Source: Marsupella aquatica
Taxonomy: Eukaryota > Marchantiophyta
Reading direction: 5' to 3'
DNA: 64,000 nt
Assembly: GCA_973895155.1 (NCBI GenBank)
Contig: OZ316899.1
Location: forward strand, 4,526,001-4,590,000
Shown here: positions 39,743-51,143 of the stretch, piece after piece
How positions within the stretch are numbered: the first letter of the stretch is position 1
Layout: each line of letters starts with the position of its first letter
Notes under the pieces: model-generated
What the model saw: the letters and a program-made list of their open reading frames with translations, nothing else
What the model was told of the DNA's origin: nothing
Database searches by the model: none
Translations under genes and position numbers: made by a program

Positions 39743-42700
39743 ATGGAACCCGGGCCGAGGCCGGAGGTAAGGCTGAGGGTGAAAACCCGATTAGGGTTAG
39801 GGCGCGTTAAGCGTCGGCGGCTAGGAAGGATCAACGGGAAGAAGGACCGGCAGAGGAGAGGGGTAAGGAGCGCTTGCAGGAGATGGTGGCTCATTTGCGA
39901 GCACGAACTAGGCAGACGACTACGGGAGGCCAACTACTGTCAGCTGCTTAGGCAAGCACTCGGGGAGAGAGTAGATACCGACGATCGACCTAAGGAGGGT
40001 ATGAGCAACGTCAATCAAGCGGCACATTTCTGGGGATGCCTGTTCGAACGGGCAACTGAGTACATCAAGACTTACGAGGACGAGGAATCAGAAAGGGCAG
40101 CTCGAGAACGGCAGGAGCTCGCTCGATTGTGGGAGCTGCAGAAGACGGCTTTCTTAGGAGGCGAACTCATCAAGGACGAGTTCCTGTGGACGCCTACTTC
40201 CAATCAACTCGACGATCTTCTGTTTTGCAAAGACAGCATCGTCGGCATCCGAGAGGCCATCAAGAACTGCAACGACATACACTGGGAATTAAAGGGAAGC
40301 ACGGAAAGGTGGACCCAGGCAACGGTGCTAGGAGAAACCTCCACGGCAGCAGAGATGAAGAGGAAGGGAGCCGTCAACGATGAAGCCACCCCGGCAAAAA
40401 GAACGAGGTCGGCGGCACCAAAGAAGCCAGCCGAGCAGCAGAGCAGGAGGCAGGGAGAAGCCGAAGAGGAGGAGGTCGATCCCATCAAGGCCATTCCAAC
40501 CAGGGATGACACCTGGAAGGGCTGGGCGGCAACCCTACCGGTGGAGGTGCAACTACATTTTGCATGGGAGGAGGATGCATGCTTTACGGCCATGCAGACC
40601 AAGAAGTACCAAGGCTTCATGGCCGGATCCGGCTTAGAGGCCTTTGTAAGATTACCATGGCTGAAGCCGGAGGTACCGGAGTCAGACCTATTAGAATTCG
40701 TGGGGTCATGGGAACCCGAGACCAATTGCACGAGGATATATGGGAAGGATTTCTATCTTACTCCCAAGGTAATTGCTGAAGTGTTTGGCTTGCCGATAGG
40801 CAATAAGACCAAAGTTGATACCAGGAAGACCTTGCCTGACAAGGAGTTCCGGTCGTTCCCCGGGCCATCAACGAAGAATGGCTTCTTCCGGAACACCTGC
40901 ACCAACCCGCACATACGAGAGATGATCGACTTCTTGCGGGTGACCATGCATTGTAACTTGCCGAGGGCAGAGATCGGCAAGGCACAGGTCTATCTGGCAG
41001 AAAGGCCAGACCCAAGCCGGGACTACAACGGGTACCTCCTCAACCAATTGAAGAAGATCTTAAAGGAGGAGCAGCAGGTAATCGGCATGGGGAGCGTGTC
41101 GCGGCTTGGCTATCACATGCCGCTGTTGTGCCGGTATGCCAGAGGTCAGACTTTTGCCCCGGTACTTCCCCTGCAGGTAAGGGCACCCAAGGAAGCTCCA
41201 ACGCCGAGGCCGTTGGCTGAGAAGCCTCAACCACCTGTTAGCCCTACGATCGAGCAGGTGTTTAGGCCCAGGAAGGAGGACTTGCCGATGCAGCAACCAG
41301 GCATGCAGAGTCTGCTGAAACTACTGGAGAAAGAAAAGAAATTGGCATCGGCAACAACAATGGCAACGGCAACAATGCAGGACACTACTACAGAGGTAGG
41401 CCTACACCGGCTCACAAGAGAAAACCCCTTTGCTGGAGACAAGGAGAGAATCAGGCCGGAATCCAAGCCAGGTGTTCGAATGTACGTGGGAACCTCAAGC
41501 TCCGAATCTGAGGCAGAATTGCCTGAAGCTCCTACCGACGAAGAGGAGAGGGAGAAGCCGGACGTCCAAGAGGTAGAGGAGGCAGTGGAGGACTGCAGCC
41601 ATGATAATTCCGGCTATGGGTCGGACCATCACGTTCCAAGAGTAAGGACCTGTGGCCGGTTTGTCCCCACACTTCCAAGGGTAGTGCGAGGGGACCCCAA
41701 CCAGCAGAGTAGCCCTGAGTCTCCCCCACCAGATGTTGCTCCCCCGAGCTTCGAAGGCATAAAACAGACGGTGCAGGAATTTCAGGAGCGAATCAAGCAG
41801 GAGGAGGAGGCAGCCCTGGCTAAGGAAAAGGATTTACCAGGAGGAGATTGGCCGGAGGACATCAGGCGGCTAGCCAAAAAAGGAAGCAAACCTCTAGCCA
41901 CGATTGAAGAGATCCGCAGGACGGCTTGGGAGCAGAGGCCGCGATGGGCGATGCCGATCACTTCTACTTACTCCACCTACGCTAAGAATAGAGCCATGGA
42001 GTATGGTGAGATGTGTGGGGAACTTGCGCTCGGCATCTTTGGAGAAGAGTTGGAGGTAGGACCCTTTTTCCATAGGGAGCAGTTGGAGAAGCACCAATTA
42101 GAAGAAGCGGTGGCTTTAGAGAGAAGCAAGAAGGACGAGGTCATTCGGCGGCTTAGGAGGATGGAAGCCGAGATTGAAGATCTAAGGGCGGCCAAGAAAG
42201 CCCAAGATGAACTGCGGATTAAACGACATGAGCTGAACATCATGCAGGGGCAGTTGGACACCGCGCAGGCTGATAATCAGAATATCAAGGATAAACTGAC
42301 TCAAACGCAGGGAGAGTTGGCCGACACGATCAAAGAGAGGGAGAAGTGGAAGCAAGAGCTGAAGAATACAGAGGAGGCCCACATAACAGCCAACCGCCAG
42401 GCCATGGCGGAGACCCAAAGAAAGGAATGGGCGTTGAAAGGGGAGCTCGAGAAAATCCGCGGAGCCCTTGAGCAGAAGGAGGCCGAGTTAGGGAAATCCT
42501 ATCAAGGGATTATGGCGCTGCAGCAGGAGCTTGCGTCCCTGACGGCCAGCTTCAAGGCCGACCTAAGGGAGAGGGACGAGATGCTCGAACAGACTTACGC
42601 CAAGATGAACCAGATGGAGTCTGTCATCATTGCAGAGCTCGACAAGGAGCTAAAAGCAACCCAGGAGGAGAGGACTACCTTGAAACAAGAACGGGAGGAA

Positions 42701-43374
42701 GCCCAGAAGGAACTAGAGGAGGCACGCAAGGACCTGGATGAGACCCAGGAGGAGTTGGAGGAAATCACGAGGAAGATGGAGAACCTCCAGCGGCGGGCCG
42801 ACAACCAAACGGAGCGGCTGAAGAAACAAGCCGCAGTATTTAAGTGCTTGTCTTCATCAGGCCCAACTCCAATTGGGGCAACCAAGTTACCAGGAGTGGT
42901 ACTGGCCGAAGAAAAAGCCGCGCCAACTGCACCAGTGCCGGAGGTAAGTGGGAAGGGGAAGGGACCAGCTGCCGAACCAGAAAAGAAGAAAAAGCGGAAA
43001 CCTTCAGGGTCAAGGAGTAATCCGACTCCACAAGCCGTGGTGACCAAAGAGGTAGAACCAGCACCATCCTCCGACATGAATACGGCAATAGATCCCGTAT
43101 GATCACAGGTGGGGGTGGTGCGGCCCAAGCCGAACTACTCAGTAAGGAGGCCGGTATTCCAGATCCGCCTCTTGAGCAGGCCGGGGAGACCGTAGCCGAG
43201 GCTGAGGCCATAACCGATTCTCGAGCCGATGTCGACGCCGATGGTGGACCCAATCAGGCCGATGGAGAGTTGACTCAGTCAAGGGCAGGTAATCTGTCAG
43301 GGAATGAGCCTACGGCAGTGGCTGAGGAGGAAGCGTTGGGGGCGTCCATTAAGGATCCACCACCGGTGTCGTGA
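39743..43374 (+). pseudogene. LTR-encoded protein of gypsy B, 3' LTR copy (1119 codons open)
   Basis: From ATG 39743 (ACCATGG context) it is open for 1119 codons to 43102. A one-base loss near 43097 (CCCGTATG for CCCGCTATG) shifts it away from its 91-codon tail (43099-43374). Layout: very basic start (RVKRRRLGR); helical region with HFWGCLFERATEYIKTYEDEE; basic NLS-like patch (PAKRTRSAAPKKP); globular domain with FVRLPWLKPEVPESDLLEFVGSWEPE, then KDFYLTPKVIAEVFGLPIG and GFFRNTCTNPHIREMIDFLRV; Pro-rich linker; coiled coil of about 300 residues (heptads rich in E, K, L, Q); and acidic tail. The SWEPET ... LTPKVIAEVFGLPIG strip resembles the plant mobile domain. It may be a DNA- or RNA-associated accessory protein, but that is unproven. 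Confidence 0.8.
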
Positions 43375-44024
43375 CGGTGCAAGGGCGCCGTTCCTTTTAG
43401 GGAGGGCGGACGTGGAGGGAGGAGGCGTGAGTGGGCATGGCGGGCGCGGATCTCCACATTTAGGATTAGGATCAGAACCAGGAGCGGCCCTGACACTTAG
43501 CTTAGTGGGATTGCGGTCCCACTGGTAGGAGCAACACTTGTGCTCCTGCCTTGCTGTACATAGGTAGATTCGGGCAAGTAGATTACTGTTAAGTAGATTA
43601 GGCTTACGATGCAAAGAATGGCGGATCCACTACCAGGATAAGTACCTGGGCAGCGGGGAGCTCAGGGCCTCTTCTTTAGCAAGTTTTTAGTTTGCACCAG
43701 CCGGGCTGGGATCAAGTAGTACGAGAAGCTCTCGGTTAGTCATACAGTGACCCTTGTGTATATTCATGTTTCCTCATGCCTAAGAGCTGAATAGAGTTGG
43801 CCTCACGGCTTAGTTCGCAGAACTTGTGTATGAGATGTACTGTTTGTATGGCAAGTGCATGGTATGACTCAGTCAGAATGAGTCATTTTGCTATTTGTGT
43901 GTCGCATTAACTTGTGTGAAGAGTGCCCACATCAACCAAAGGAAGGAAAGTAAGCAGGGGAGTGAGAGTTGGATGTGTCGAGCTGAGAGAGGTCTTAGCG
44001 GCTTAACCAAGCCTATTGGGGATC

Positions 44025-44040
44025 ATTCCGGCGGCGGAAT
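44025..44040 (+). promoter_or_regulatory. LTR palindrome in gypsy B 3' LTR
   Basis: ATTCCGGCGGCGGAAT, identical to the copy in the solo-LTR-like block at 6248 although the surrounding LTR sequences are otherwise strongly diverged. Confidence 0.55.
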
Positions 44041-44300
44041 CCAAACATACCTAACAAGACGGAGGGGAAGACAGGGGAAGACAGGGGAAGGCCTAGATTA
44101 GGCCGGCTACGTATCTCATGACCCGATGAAGGATCTGTCCAGTATATGTGTGTAAAATGTTAATAGTAGTAGTAGAAGGTTAGCAGCGTCCCATGCCGCT
44201 AAGCCGCGGAAACGGCCTCGCCAAGCGCAAAACCCGCGGGAATCGGCTTGAGCTGGGGGGTTTATTGGGTTTAGGGAGCCATGGGACGCACCACAGTAAC

Positions 44301-46579
44301 GCCCCGGCCATGTTTCAGCGCCTGATGATGAATATCTTCCACGATTTCCTACGGGAATTTCTGGAGATATTTATCCATGACTTTGCCATCTTCGGAACCG
44401 TTGCCATGCACCCCGAACACCTAAGACGAACGTTGCAACGATGCCGAGATGTTAACCTCAAACTACATCCCGCCAAATGCTTCTTTGGGGTAGAGGAGGG
44501 GGTGTTACTCGGGCATCGTGTGTCCAAACGGGGCATTGAGGTGGACCAAGAGAAAGTTGCGGCCTAGATGGCAGTGGTGTTCCCCGTGGATCAAAAAGCA
44601 GTACGATCCTTCTTGGGCTGCGTAGGGTATTACCGTCGGTTCATTAAAGATTTTGCTAAAATAGCTTTGCCCCTAACAGAGATGATGAAAAAGGATGCGG
44701 TGATCGAGGAGACCCCAAGGAGACGGGTTGCTTTCGAAGAACTCCGTAAAAGACTCACCACCACACCTATCATGGTCACTCCAGACTGGAACAAGGAGTT
44801 CCACGTGTATGTCGACGTGTCAGGGTTCTGTATCGGGTTTGTGCTTAGTCAGCTTGATACAGACGGACGCAATCACCCCATCTACTTCACTAGCCGTCAA
44901 TTATTCACAGCCGAAAAAATAATTCCCCCACGGATCGAGAGGCACTGGGCATAATCTACTCATGTAAGAAGTTCTGGCACTATCTGCTCGGCTACAAGGT
45001 CATCTTCCACACGGATCACGACAGCCTGAAGTACATGGTCAACAAAGCAGACGTAACGGGACGGATAGCCCATTGGGTGCTACTTCTCCAGGAATTTAAC
45101 TACGAAGTTCGGGTTCGGCCAGGAAAGGCACACCTCAATGCCGACTTCTTTTCACGACTGGACGGTGTACCAGTCGATCAGCCAATTGATGATATTTTTC
45201 CAGATGAGGAGTTGTTCCACGTAGGGGAGGGGATACCAACGTGGTACGGTTCGATAATCACCTTCCTTTTAACAGGCCGCATCCCTGACGGCATCAATCA
45301 GGAGGCCGCCGCTGTGTTTTTACGGAAATCCGGGCCTTACGTCATGATACAGGGTCACCTACATAAGGAAGGTATTAATGGAAAGTACGACGCTGCTTAG
45401 AGTATAAGGAGACGCTTATCGTGATGCGGGCCCTGCATGAAGAAGAAGCTGGAGGCCATTTCGCGGCGGTCACGACAGCCTGAAAGATTCTGGACTCGGG
45501 GTATTGGTGGCCTACGTTGCATCGGGATGTACAGCGCTCCATTAAGGGCTGTAACTTGTGTCAGCGAGCTGGGGCCCCGAGGCGGGCTCATCATCACCCG
45601 CTCACATCTGTGCTTCCATTGGCACCATTCGAAAAATGGGGAATTGATTATATCGGGCCGTTTACTTCCGTTACCCGAAGGCGAAGATGAGTACATCCTA
45701 TTAGCTATTGATTACTCCACCAAATGGGTCGAAGCGCGGGCTACGGTAAAGGACGATGCCGCAACCAGTGCCAGATTCTTATACGAACAGATTTTCACCC
45801 GATTCGGCTCGCCCTTAGAATTGGTAAGCGACCGTGGAACCCACTTCCTCAATGACACCATAGCCCAGCTTACGGAGCGTTACCTAGTCAAGCACCGCAA
45901 GACTACCCCGTATCATCCTAAAGCCAACGGGATGGCGGAGAGAGCAAATGGTATCATTGGGAAGATCCTCAACAAAACTGTAGCTGCGCACAAAACGGAT
46001 TGGGATGATAAGTTGTACGCAGCGGTGTACTCGTATAATCTCGCTTACAAAACTACTACGAGTCACAGCCCGTACTTTCTCGTGTTTGGCCAACATTCGT
46101 TGGTGCCCGTCGAGTTTGAAGTACACACTCCACGAGTCAGCATTCGGGATCGCTTACCTGCATCTGAAAGTTCGTCAGACCGAGCTTATCAGATTGAAGC
46201 CTTGGAAGAAGCACGGCTACTAGCAGCTCGACACGCCGTGAAGAAACAGGCAACTTCGAAGAAGCAGCACGACAAAGGACTACGAAGGGTTGACGTCCTG
46301 GCAGGCGATCTAGTCCTTCTGTACGATAGTAGGTACATGCAGTTTCCAGGGAAGCTTCATACCCGGTGGTTAGGGCCCTTCCTTGTCAATCAGATCTACC
46401 GTAACGGATCTTTGGAGCTTGCGACGTATGCCGGCGATTTACTCCCCACACGAATCAGCTACGATCGTGTAAAAAAGTACCACCATCAAGATGACGACGC
46501 CGAGAGTGATGTTCGCGAGGACGCTTCACAATTAAGCAGGGAGCTATGTGACGCCGCCGGTATGGCGGTTAATGAGTGA
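44301..46579 (+). pseudogene. Gypsy A reverse transcriptase (rest), RNase H and integrase
   Basis: It continues from the FGLCN block with APAMFQRLMMNIF. The catalytic strand reads EIFIHDFAIFG: the first Asp of the usual DD pair is His (CAT, 44376-44378), which should abolish polymerase activity. A TAG at 44565-44567 interrupts the thumb region. RNase H starts VYVDVSGFCIGFVLSQL; a frameshift near 44917 follows and the frame resumes with FHTDHDSLKYMVNK (about 45009). The integrase zinc region is split by further shifts between 45390 and 45690. The integrase core is then open to 46579 (VSDRGTHFLND, NGMAERANGIIGK, LHTRWLGPFLV). The frame runs past the LTR border at 46547 and stops 33 bases into the LTR. 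Confidence 0.92.
46534..46546 (+). promoter_or_regulatory. Polypurine tract of gypsy A, inside the pol frame
   Basis: AAGCAGGGAGCTA precedes the 3' LTR and is translated within QLSRELCDA, as in gypsy B. Confidence 0.65.
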
Positions 46580-46905
46580 TTCGGTCTAACTGCGCTCGGC
46601 ATGCACGTTAGGAGTGTCTTAGGTCGCTATTATTAGCAAAACGACAGTATTTAGGTAATCATTATGGGTAGGATATCATTAGGCAACAAGGGGGAATTCA
46701 GGTTCGGACTGGCGGCTGGTCGCTATTCGCACACCCGGGTTACGAGCGTGGAGGGGCCCCTCCGTCGGGTCCGTATAACAAACTTAAGGAAGCGGCCACT
46801 GACACGCGCTGACTCAGACCGGCGGAGTGGCCGACACATCACAAGCATGAGCGGTTCAGCCTATGGGCGTCGAGGAAACATCGGGGGATCGACAAGCCCT
46901 CAAGG

Positions 46906-46913
46906 TATAAAAG
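46906..46913 (+). promoter_or_regulatory. TATA box of gypsy A 3' LTR
   Basis: TATAAAAG at the same LTR offset as 21223. From this copy, transcription would read the LTR-encoded frame alone and then run into CACTA gene 2 exon 2. Confidence 0.6.
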
Positions 46914-47013
46914 GGGAGCCAACCCTTTGTAGTGCACCAGTCCATCAGTCCACGCGCCAGCTTCGACCCTAGCTCTCTCGTTTGCTCTAAGTCGCCACTA
47001 CTATCTCCTCTGA

Positions 47014-49532
47014 ATGTCGCACACGATCCTCTCCAGCTCGGCCATTCGATTCTGGATGCAGTTCCTATCTACCGGAAGGCACTTGGCCGACTCATTGAAA
47101 CATGCCAACCTGCGCCGATACGAAATCGAACGCGAGTATGAGAGAGCCATCCGCCTAGCAGGACGACACCACTACATCCTTAACTTTGACTACCCGTCTC
47201 AAAGCGAGCTTTATCGACCAGCAGAGGTATCCGAGTACTTCTTCAACGGAGACAAATATATCGGGTTCTGGGAAGCATTGCTTCGGCTTCCGGACGAGGT
47301 CTTCAATATCCCGGGTACGATCAACTTGCAATGACATCACTTTGACCACATCCCTGCTCAGGTTTGGGCTATCATCAACAGCGAGTCCAGCACTACCCGT
47401 TCGACAAGGTCGTCTGCACTCACTTCGGAGAACTTCTACCAGCACCTACAGAGCTTCATAGAAACTCGGCCAGCAACCAACATGACCAACTCAGTCGTAC
47501 CCGTACCCGTACCCATACAACCTCAGGCTCAGCTTCAGCTTCAGCCTCAGCCGCAGCCTAGCCAAACCCCACCACCAATCGCCCAGCCAGCACAAGTATG
47601 CTCCGTCATCAATGCTGTGGATCTTAGCGATGACGACGAGGCTACCCTACCCTTGACGAGGCGGCCCAGAGGAACAAGCGCTCAGGGGGCCGACACTATA
47701 TCGTCCCCACCCCCTGCTCTGACCCCAGGAGCGGCCCCGGCAGACAACATGGTGACCGTGGCCGACCCGGGCCCGTTACTAACGGCAGTGGCACTACCCA
47801 GGCCCGATCGGGAGGATGGGGAGGTGTCACCTTCCCCGAGCCAGTCACGGGGGAAGAAGAGGAAGGAATCCGCCACTGCATTCGGGTTACCGTTGGCCAT
47901 GGTAGCCCTGGCCAAGGTGACGATGCACCGCATGGGGGAAAACGTTCACAAAAACATCCTCCATCCCAAGCATGCGGTGTACCTGAAGACTCAGGGATTC
48001 GAGCACCTCACCTCCCTCCCCTGGAACACTTGCAGGTACTACGGGGAGGACATGACGGAGTTCGTCAGGAATTATGACGACGCGCGTCAACATACTCGGC
48101 TGCGGGGAAGGAGTATGTCCCTCACGGAAGAATGGCTCAGGATGATCTTCGGGTTACTCGAAGGTGACCATCGAGTCGAATCACGGGCTCCCGGGGGCAA
48201 GGGAGCCAAGTACCAATCTTCAAGTTTTCCCTCAGAGGGAGCAGTGGACAACGGGTTCATGATGAAGACCTGCCTCATCCCCGAGATAGCTGAGCAACTG
48301 GAGTTCCAGAGGTACGCCCTCCACATGATGGAACCCCGGGGCGAGATCTCCGCCACCCAGGTTATCCAGGTCAAGAACTATCGACCTAGGAGGTGGGCGT
48401 CGTACTTCGCTAAGAAATTCCATGAAGAGATGGAGCGGCGAAGGAAGACGCTGTACATTGGCGGGAAGGCGTATTTTGCTAGCCACATCGAGATCATTCT
48501 TGAGTGGTACGCCCGGTTTGATCGACGAACCCTTCCCCGTGTCAACGTTACAAAGCTGGTCCCAGCTAGGTGGGTTTTCCCGGCCTTGGAGAGACAGCCC
48601 CAACCCGAGGCCCGAAGTCCAGCGGACACGCCAGCTTCACCCACCCCACCTCCACAAGTAGCTGTAGTCGTAACCGAAGAGGTACCGGATGGGTCGGTCG
48701 TCGCAACCGTTGATGCAACCCAACAAGCCGGGCTAAGTACAGAAGTCGGTACGACGGAGGTCTTACCCGAGCCAGGGTCTCCCAAAGACTCACCGGTGGC
48801 TATTCCGGAGAACCGGACATTGCTGCAGGAGGACACTCCAGCCCCTTCCAACGTTATGTCCCCAGGGCTGGACGTCATTGCCCCGGCCCCCGCGCGTGTT
48901 GATGTCTGCCCGTGCCCAACTCCGGACAGGCACAACCTGGACCACCCGGAACTCTTCGTACCGGGTACATTTCTGAACGGGCTTCTAAGAGATTTCTCTC
49001 ATCAAATTGCCCGGGATACCGGGGAGTTCATGGCCCGGAAGGTAGCCTGTTTCTTCAATCAGGAGTTGGTTGCCGCAGTAAAGGTAGGTCGGGCCCAGTC
49101 AGAGGCCCTTCAGAGGATAGAGCGGTATCGGGTGGAGTCCGTGTACCTAAAGAACGAAGTTGCAGCTCAAGAGGCTGAGCTTCTGCAACTACGACCCAAG
49201 GTTGCAGCCGCCAATGAGTTGTTAGCAAAGGCGGACGCTCTTACCGCCCTAGCCGAACAGGCCAAAGCTGGGAACGAGGCCGAGATTACACGACTCCGGA
49301 ACCAGATTGACAGTTTGAAGAATCAAACTGTCACCTGGCAGAAAGACCTGAGGAGGCCGAGGAACGGGCCCAACGGGACACGGCGGAGATAGCCACGCTG
49401 CAGGCCGAGGTGGCGCGGCTCCAAACCGAGGCCGAGAAGCAGGACCAGCTGGCGGGTAAACTGACAAGTGACGCCCAGCAGCTGGAGGAGGCTTGTCAGG
49501 AGGCAGCAGAGGAGACGGACGCGGCGAGGTGA
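47014..49532 (+). pseudogene. LTR-encoded protein of gypsy A, 3' LTR copy
   Basis: The frame starts at 47014 (MSHTILSSS), is broken by a TGA at 47332-47334 that is CGA in the 5' LTR, then is open from there to 49392, covering linker, globular region and most of the coiled coil. A one-base loss near 49348 (GACCTGAGG for GACCTGGAGG) shifts the last 60 codons. Both LTR copies have a TGA just after the coiled coil (49530-49532 here, 23867-23869 there), so that may be the original stop. A further 38 codons ending in a basic SGKRARH lie in frame beyond it. Combining both copies, one frame of about 840 codons existed when the element inserted. Confidence 0.75.
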
Positions 49533-50362
49533 GAGAACGAATCTCTGCTGGACCAGGTCCAGCTCCTCAAGGCGGACAATGACAGGCTTCGAAGGCAGCG
49601 GGATGGCCGCTCCCATTCGGGCGGCTCTGGCAAGCGTGCCAGGCATTAGCAGCGGTGTAGGAATAGATTAGGATTAGGACTGGCTTAGTCAGGCTCTTGG
49701 GACAGGCACCTGCCTTAGGTACAGCAGCGCTGCCGTGCTGTCCAGCCTGCATAGATTAGGATCTTCTAATAAGACACAGTCGTTTTCCGGCCTGACTGTC
49801 AGCTTAGTTAGGACCTTAGTCAGCGAATCTTCGGCGAGAGGACACCCCGTCCCTCGTCCCTTAGTATTTAGTGCACCCCTCGGTAGAGGCAAGGGGGGGT
49901 TTTTAGTTGCAGAGTTGGGCGTCCGCGGTATGTGCGGGGAGTCCCGACCTCTGGGAATGAAAGAGTACCAAGGGGAGGGGGTAGGACTAAGCTCGCCAGG
50001 CGAGTGCGGAGCCGGGCTCCGTTGTAGTGTGTACCCTCGGCCTTGAACCTGTTCATTCCGGGGCTGTCGGGTCAACTAAGTGTACGCATATGTTCCCTTT
50101 GTAGTGAAATCCTTTCCCATCATTTTCCTTCATGTAAATCGAGATTGTATGCATGTGCGCGTGTATGTGTGTGGGTTTCTCGTATATGGGTGGCAGCGCC
50201 AGGCCGAACGCACTACCCGAGACGTGCACAGGGTGCAGCCTGCGGGTAAGTGGTTGTGAGCACGGGTTGAGGACCTGTATCATCGAATCCGGATCGAAGG
50301 CGGACAGCACGAAGGCTTAGAAGCCCTTAAGCCGGGGTGGATCCTGCTATCGACTAAGGTAC

Positions 50363-50378
50363 ATTCCGGCGGCGGAAC
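50363..50378 (+). promoter_or_regulatory. LTR palindrome in gypsy A 3' LTR
   Basis: ATTCCGGCGGCGGAAC, preceded by AAGGTAC and followed by ACAAACCATACCTA. Confidence 0.5.
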
Positions 50379-50552
50379 ACAAACCATACCTAGGAGGTAT
50401 CCGTATTTAGCAGTATGCGCATTTAGCGCTAGTTTACGAGAATAAGGTGCATTACGTGCTTCCCTTCCTGCCCGAACCCTCAGATTTACGAGGGATGTGC
50501 CCGTCTAAGCTGAAGTCTGAGTTAAGGCCGCAGCCGATGACGTGACTGGGTC

Positions 50553-51143
50553 TGATGAGGGAGAGGAGGGTGAGGAGGGTGAGGGTGAGGAGGAGGGTGA
50601 TGGTGAAGAAGGAGAGGATGGTGAGGGAGAGGAGGGAGATGATTCTGAGGCGTCTGTGCCCTTAGAGGGTGCGGCAGAGCGATCAGGGAGGGTGCTGGAG
50701 TTACCCCTACCCCTGCAGTCCCTCATGTTGCCTCCACATCAGCACAGAGAAGTAGGTCACATGGTGTTCATGGTGTGGCCTCCCATCAGTCGGGAGTGTC
50801 ACGGAGTGCAAGGCCCGGCCCCTCAGGGGGTAGTAGAGGTGGCGCAGGACCAGGCCATCGCTCTAGAGTACTATCCGGTACACCTGGCTCTTCTCGACGA
50901 GTGGGTCGTGACATGGAGGATGGTGGTTCTAGGAGGCAAGCGCCATCACGTGAGTCTGGTGGGAGTACCGCACGACATGGGCCACAGACAACATCTGCAA
51001 GGGATGCATCCCATCACTCTCACAGGTCTACCGGAGGGGGAGATGGCTCCTTCCACTCTGCCGTGTCAGGGGGTTTAGAGACATCTGTTGCACCTCAGCA
51101 TCCTAGCGGTGCATCTAGTGGGTCAGGGTCCCGGCCAGCATGA
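50553..51143 (+). pseudogene. CACTA gene 2, exon 2 remainder
   Basis: It continues the exon cut by gypsy A. It opens with an acidic, low-complexity run of Gly/Glu/Asp codons (50554-50650) made from a GGTGAGGAG-type microsatellite, then ERSGRVLELPLPLQS. From there two frames are open: one stops at 51078, and one rich in Ser, Gly, Arg and His (SHHSHRSTGGGDG) stops at 51143. Composition favours the second as the original C-terminus after a small frame change near 50720, but this is not certain. Confidence 0.5.

Larger units (their letters stand above)
28738..44295 (+). mobile_element. Ty3/gypsy element B with 4.67-kb coding LTRs, nested in A
   Basis: This 15,558-bp plus-strand element has LTRs at 28738-33404 and 39628-44295, primer-site-like TTGGCGCTAGATGG at 33408, gag-protease (33474-36467) and pol (36374-39639). 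A GTAAC duplication flanks it and TG...CA bounds the LTRs. The LTRs differ at roughly one base in a hundred by eye, so it is younger than A. Its proteins are about as diverged from A's as expected for two families of one lineage, and both share primer site, purine tract surroundings and LTR layout. Two in-frame TGA codons and a one-base loss in RNase H make it defective. Confidence 0.95.
39628..44295 (+). repeat. 3' LTR of gypsy B (4668 bp)
   Basis: It matches the 5' LTR over its full length with about one difference per hundred bases. It contains the better-preserved copy of the N-terminal two thirds of the LTR-encoded protein and ends GACGCACCACA before the GTAAC duplication. Confidence 0.95.
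28733..44300. repeat. 5-bp target duplication of gypsy B
   Basis: GTAAC at 28733-28737 is repeated at 44296-44300. Removing the insert and one copy gives the uninterrupted FGLCN-APAMF block of gypsy A. Confidence 0.95.
20864..50547 (+). mobile_element. Ty3/gypsy element A with 4-kb coding LTRs
   Basis: Plus-strand order: LTR (20864-24888), primer-site-like TTGGCGCTAGATGG, gag-protease (25013-28078), reverse transcriptase start (27994-28737), then gypsy B (28738-44295), then the rest of reverse transcriptase, RNase H and integrase (44301-46579) and the second LTR (46547-50547). Without B and its duplication it is about 14.1 kb. A GGGTC duplication flanks it. The LTRs differ by scattered substitutions and small indels (a few percent by eye). 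Together with frameshifts, a stop, a reverse transcriptase active-site change and the nested insertion, this shows an older and inactive copy. Each LTR contains a long reading frame unrelated to the standard gypsy genes. Confidence 0.93.
46547..50547 (+). repeat. 3' LTR of gypsy A (4001 bp)
   Basis: It starts TGTGACGCCGCCGG. The last base before the GGGTC duplication is T where the 5' LTR ends in A. It is alignable to the 5' LTR throughout and lacks the small tandem duplication seen there near 22130. Confidence 0.93.
20859..50552. repeat. 5-bp target duplication of gypsy A
   Basis: GGGTC at 20859-20863 is repeated at 50548-50552. The reading frame of CACTA gene 2 is continuous when the insert and one copy are removed. 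Confidence 0.85.
19191..51143 (+). pseudogene. CACTA gene 2: charged accessory protein (TNPA-like candidate), split by gypsy A
   Basis: Exon 1 (19191-20166) starts MVGGGSGGGDGAGTSRPYDE. It runs through a Lys/Glu-rich coiled stretch and a moderately conserved-looking block (NLFRSQFKQVVKANLG, then LDYWGRKTEEEKG), and ends ...HRMGQGGSN-x-LKAEF before a GTAAGT donor at 20167. The intron ends AG at 20846. Exon 2 begins DEETGS; gypsy A is inserted at that Ser codon, and the frame resumes exactly at 50553 as DEGEEGEEG, an acidic run, then a Ser/Gly/Arg-rich tail in one of two overlapping frames (stops at 51078 or 51143). In-frame TGAs (four in exon 1) and a one-base gain near 19768 break it. I do not recognise a family firmly. 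The partner role is inferred from position beside the transposase, charge and the nearby TCCGAT arrays. Confidence 0.6.

Noticed and set aside
46664-46972. Open frames of about 100 codons near the start of both gypsy A LTRs (also 20981-21283)
   Set aside because: They span the TATA box and presumed transcription start, so they lie in promoter sequence. Their conservation is explained by the LTR being duplicated.
50542-51078. Open frame starting MTGSDEGEEGEEGEGEE as an independent gene
   Set aside because: Its start lies in the end of the gypsy A LTR. The frame is the continuation of CACTA gene 2 exon 2, so it is not a separate gene.
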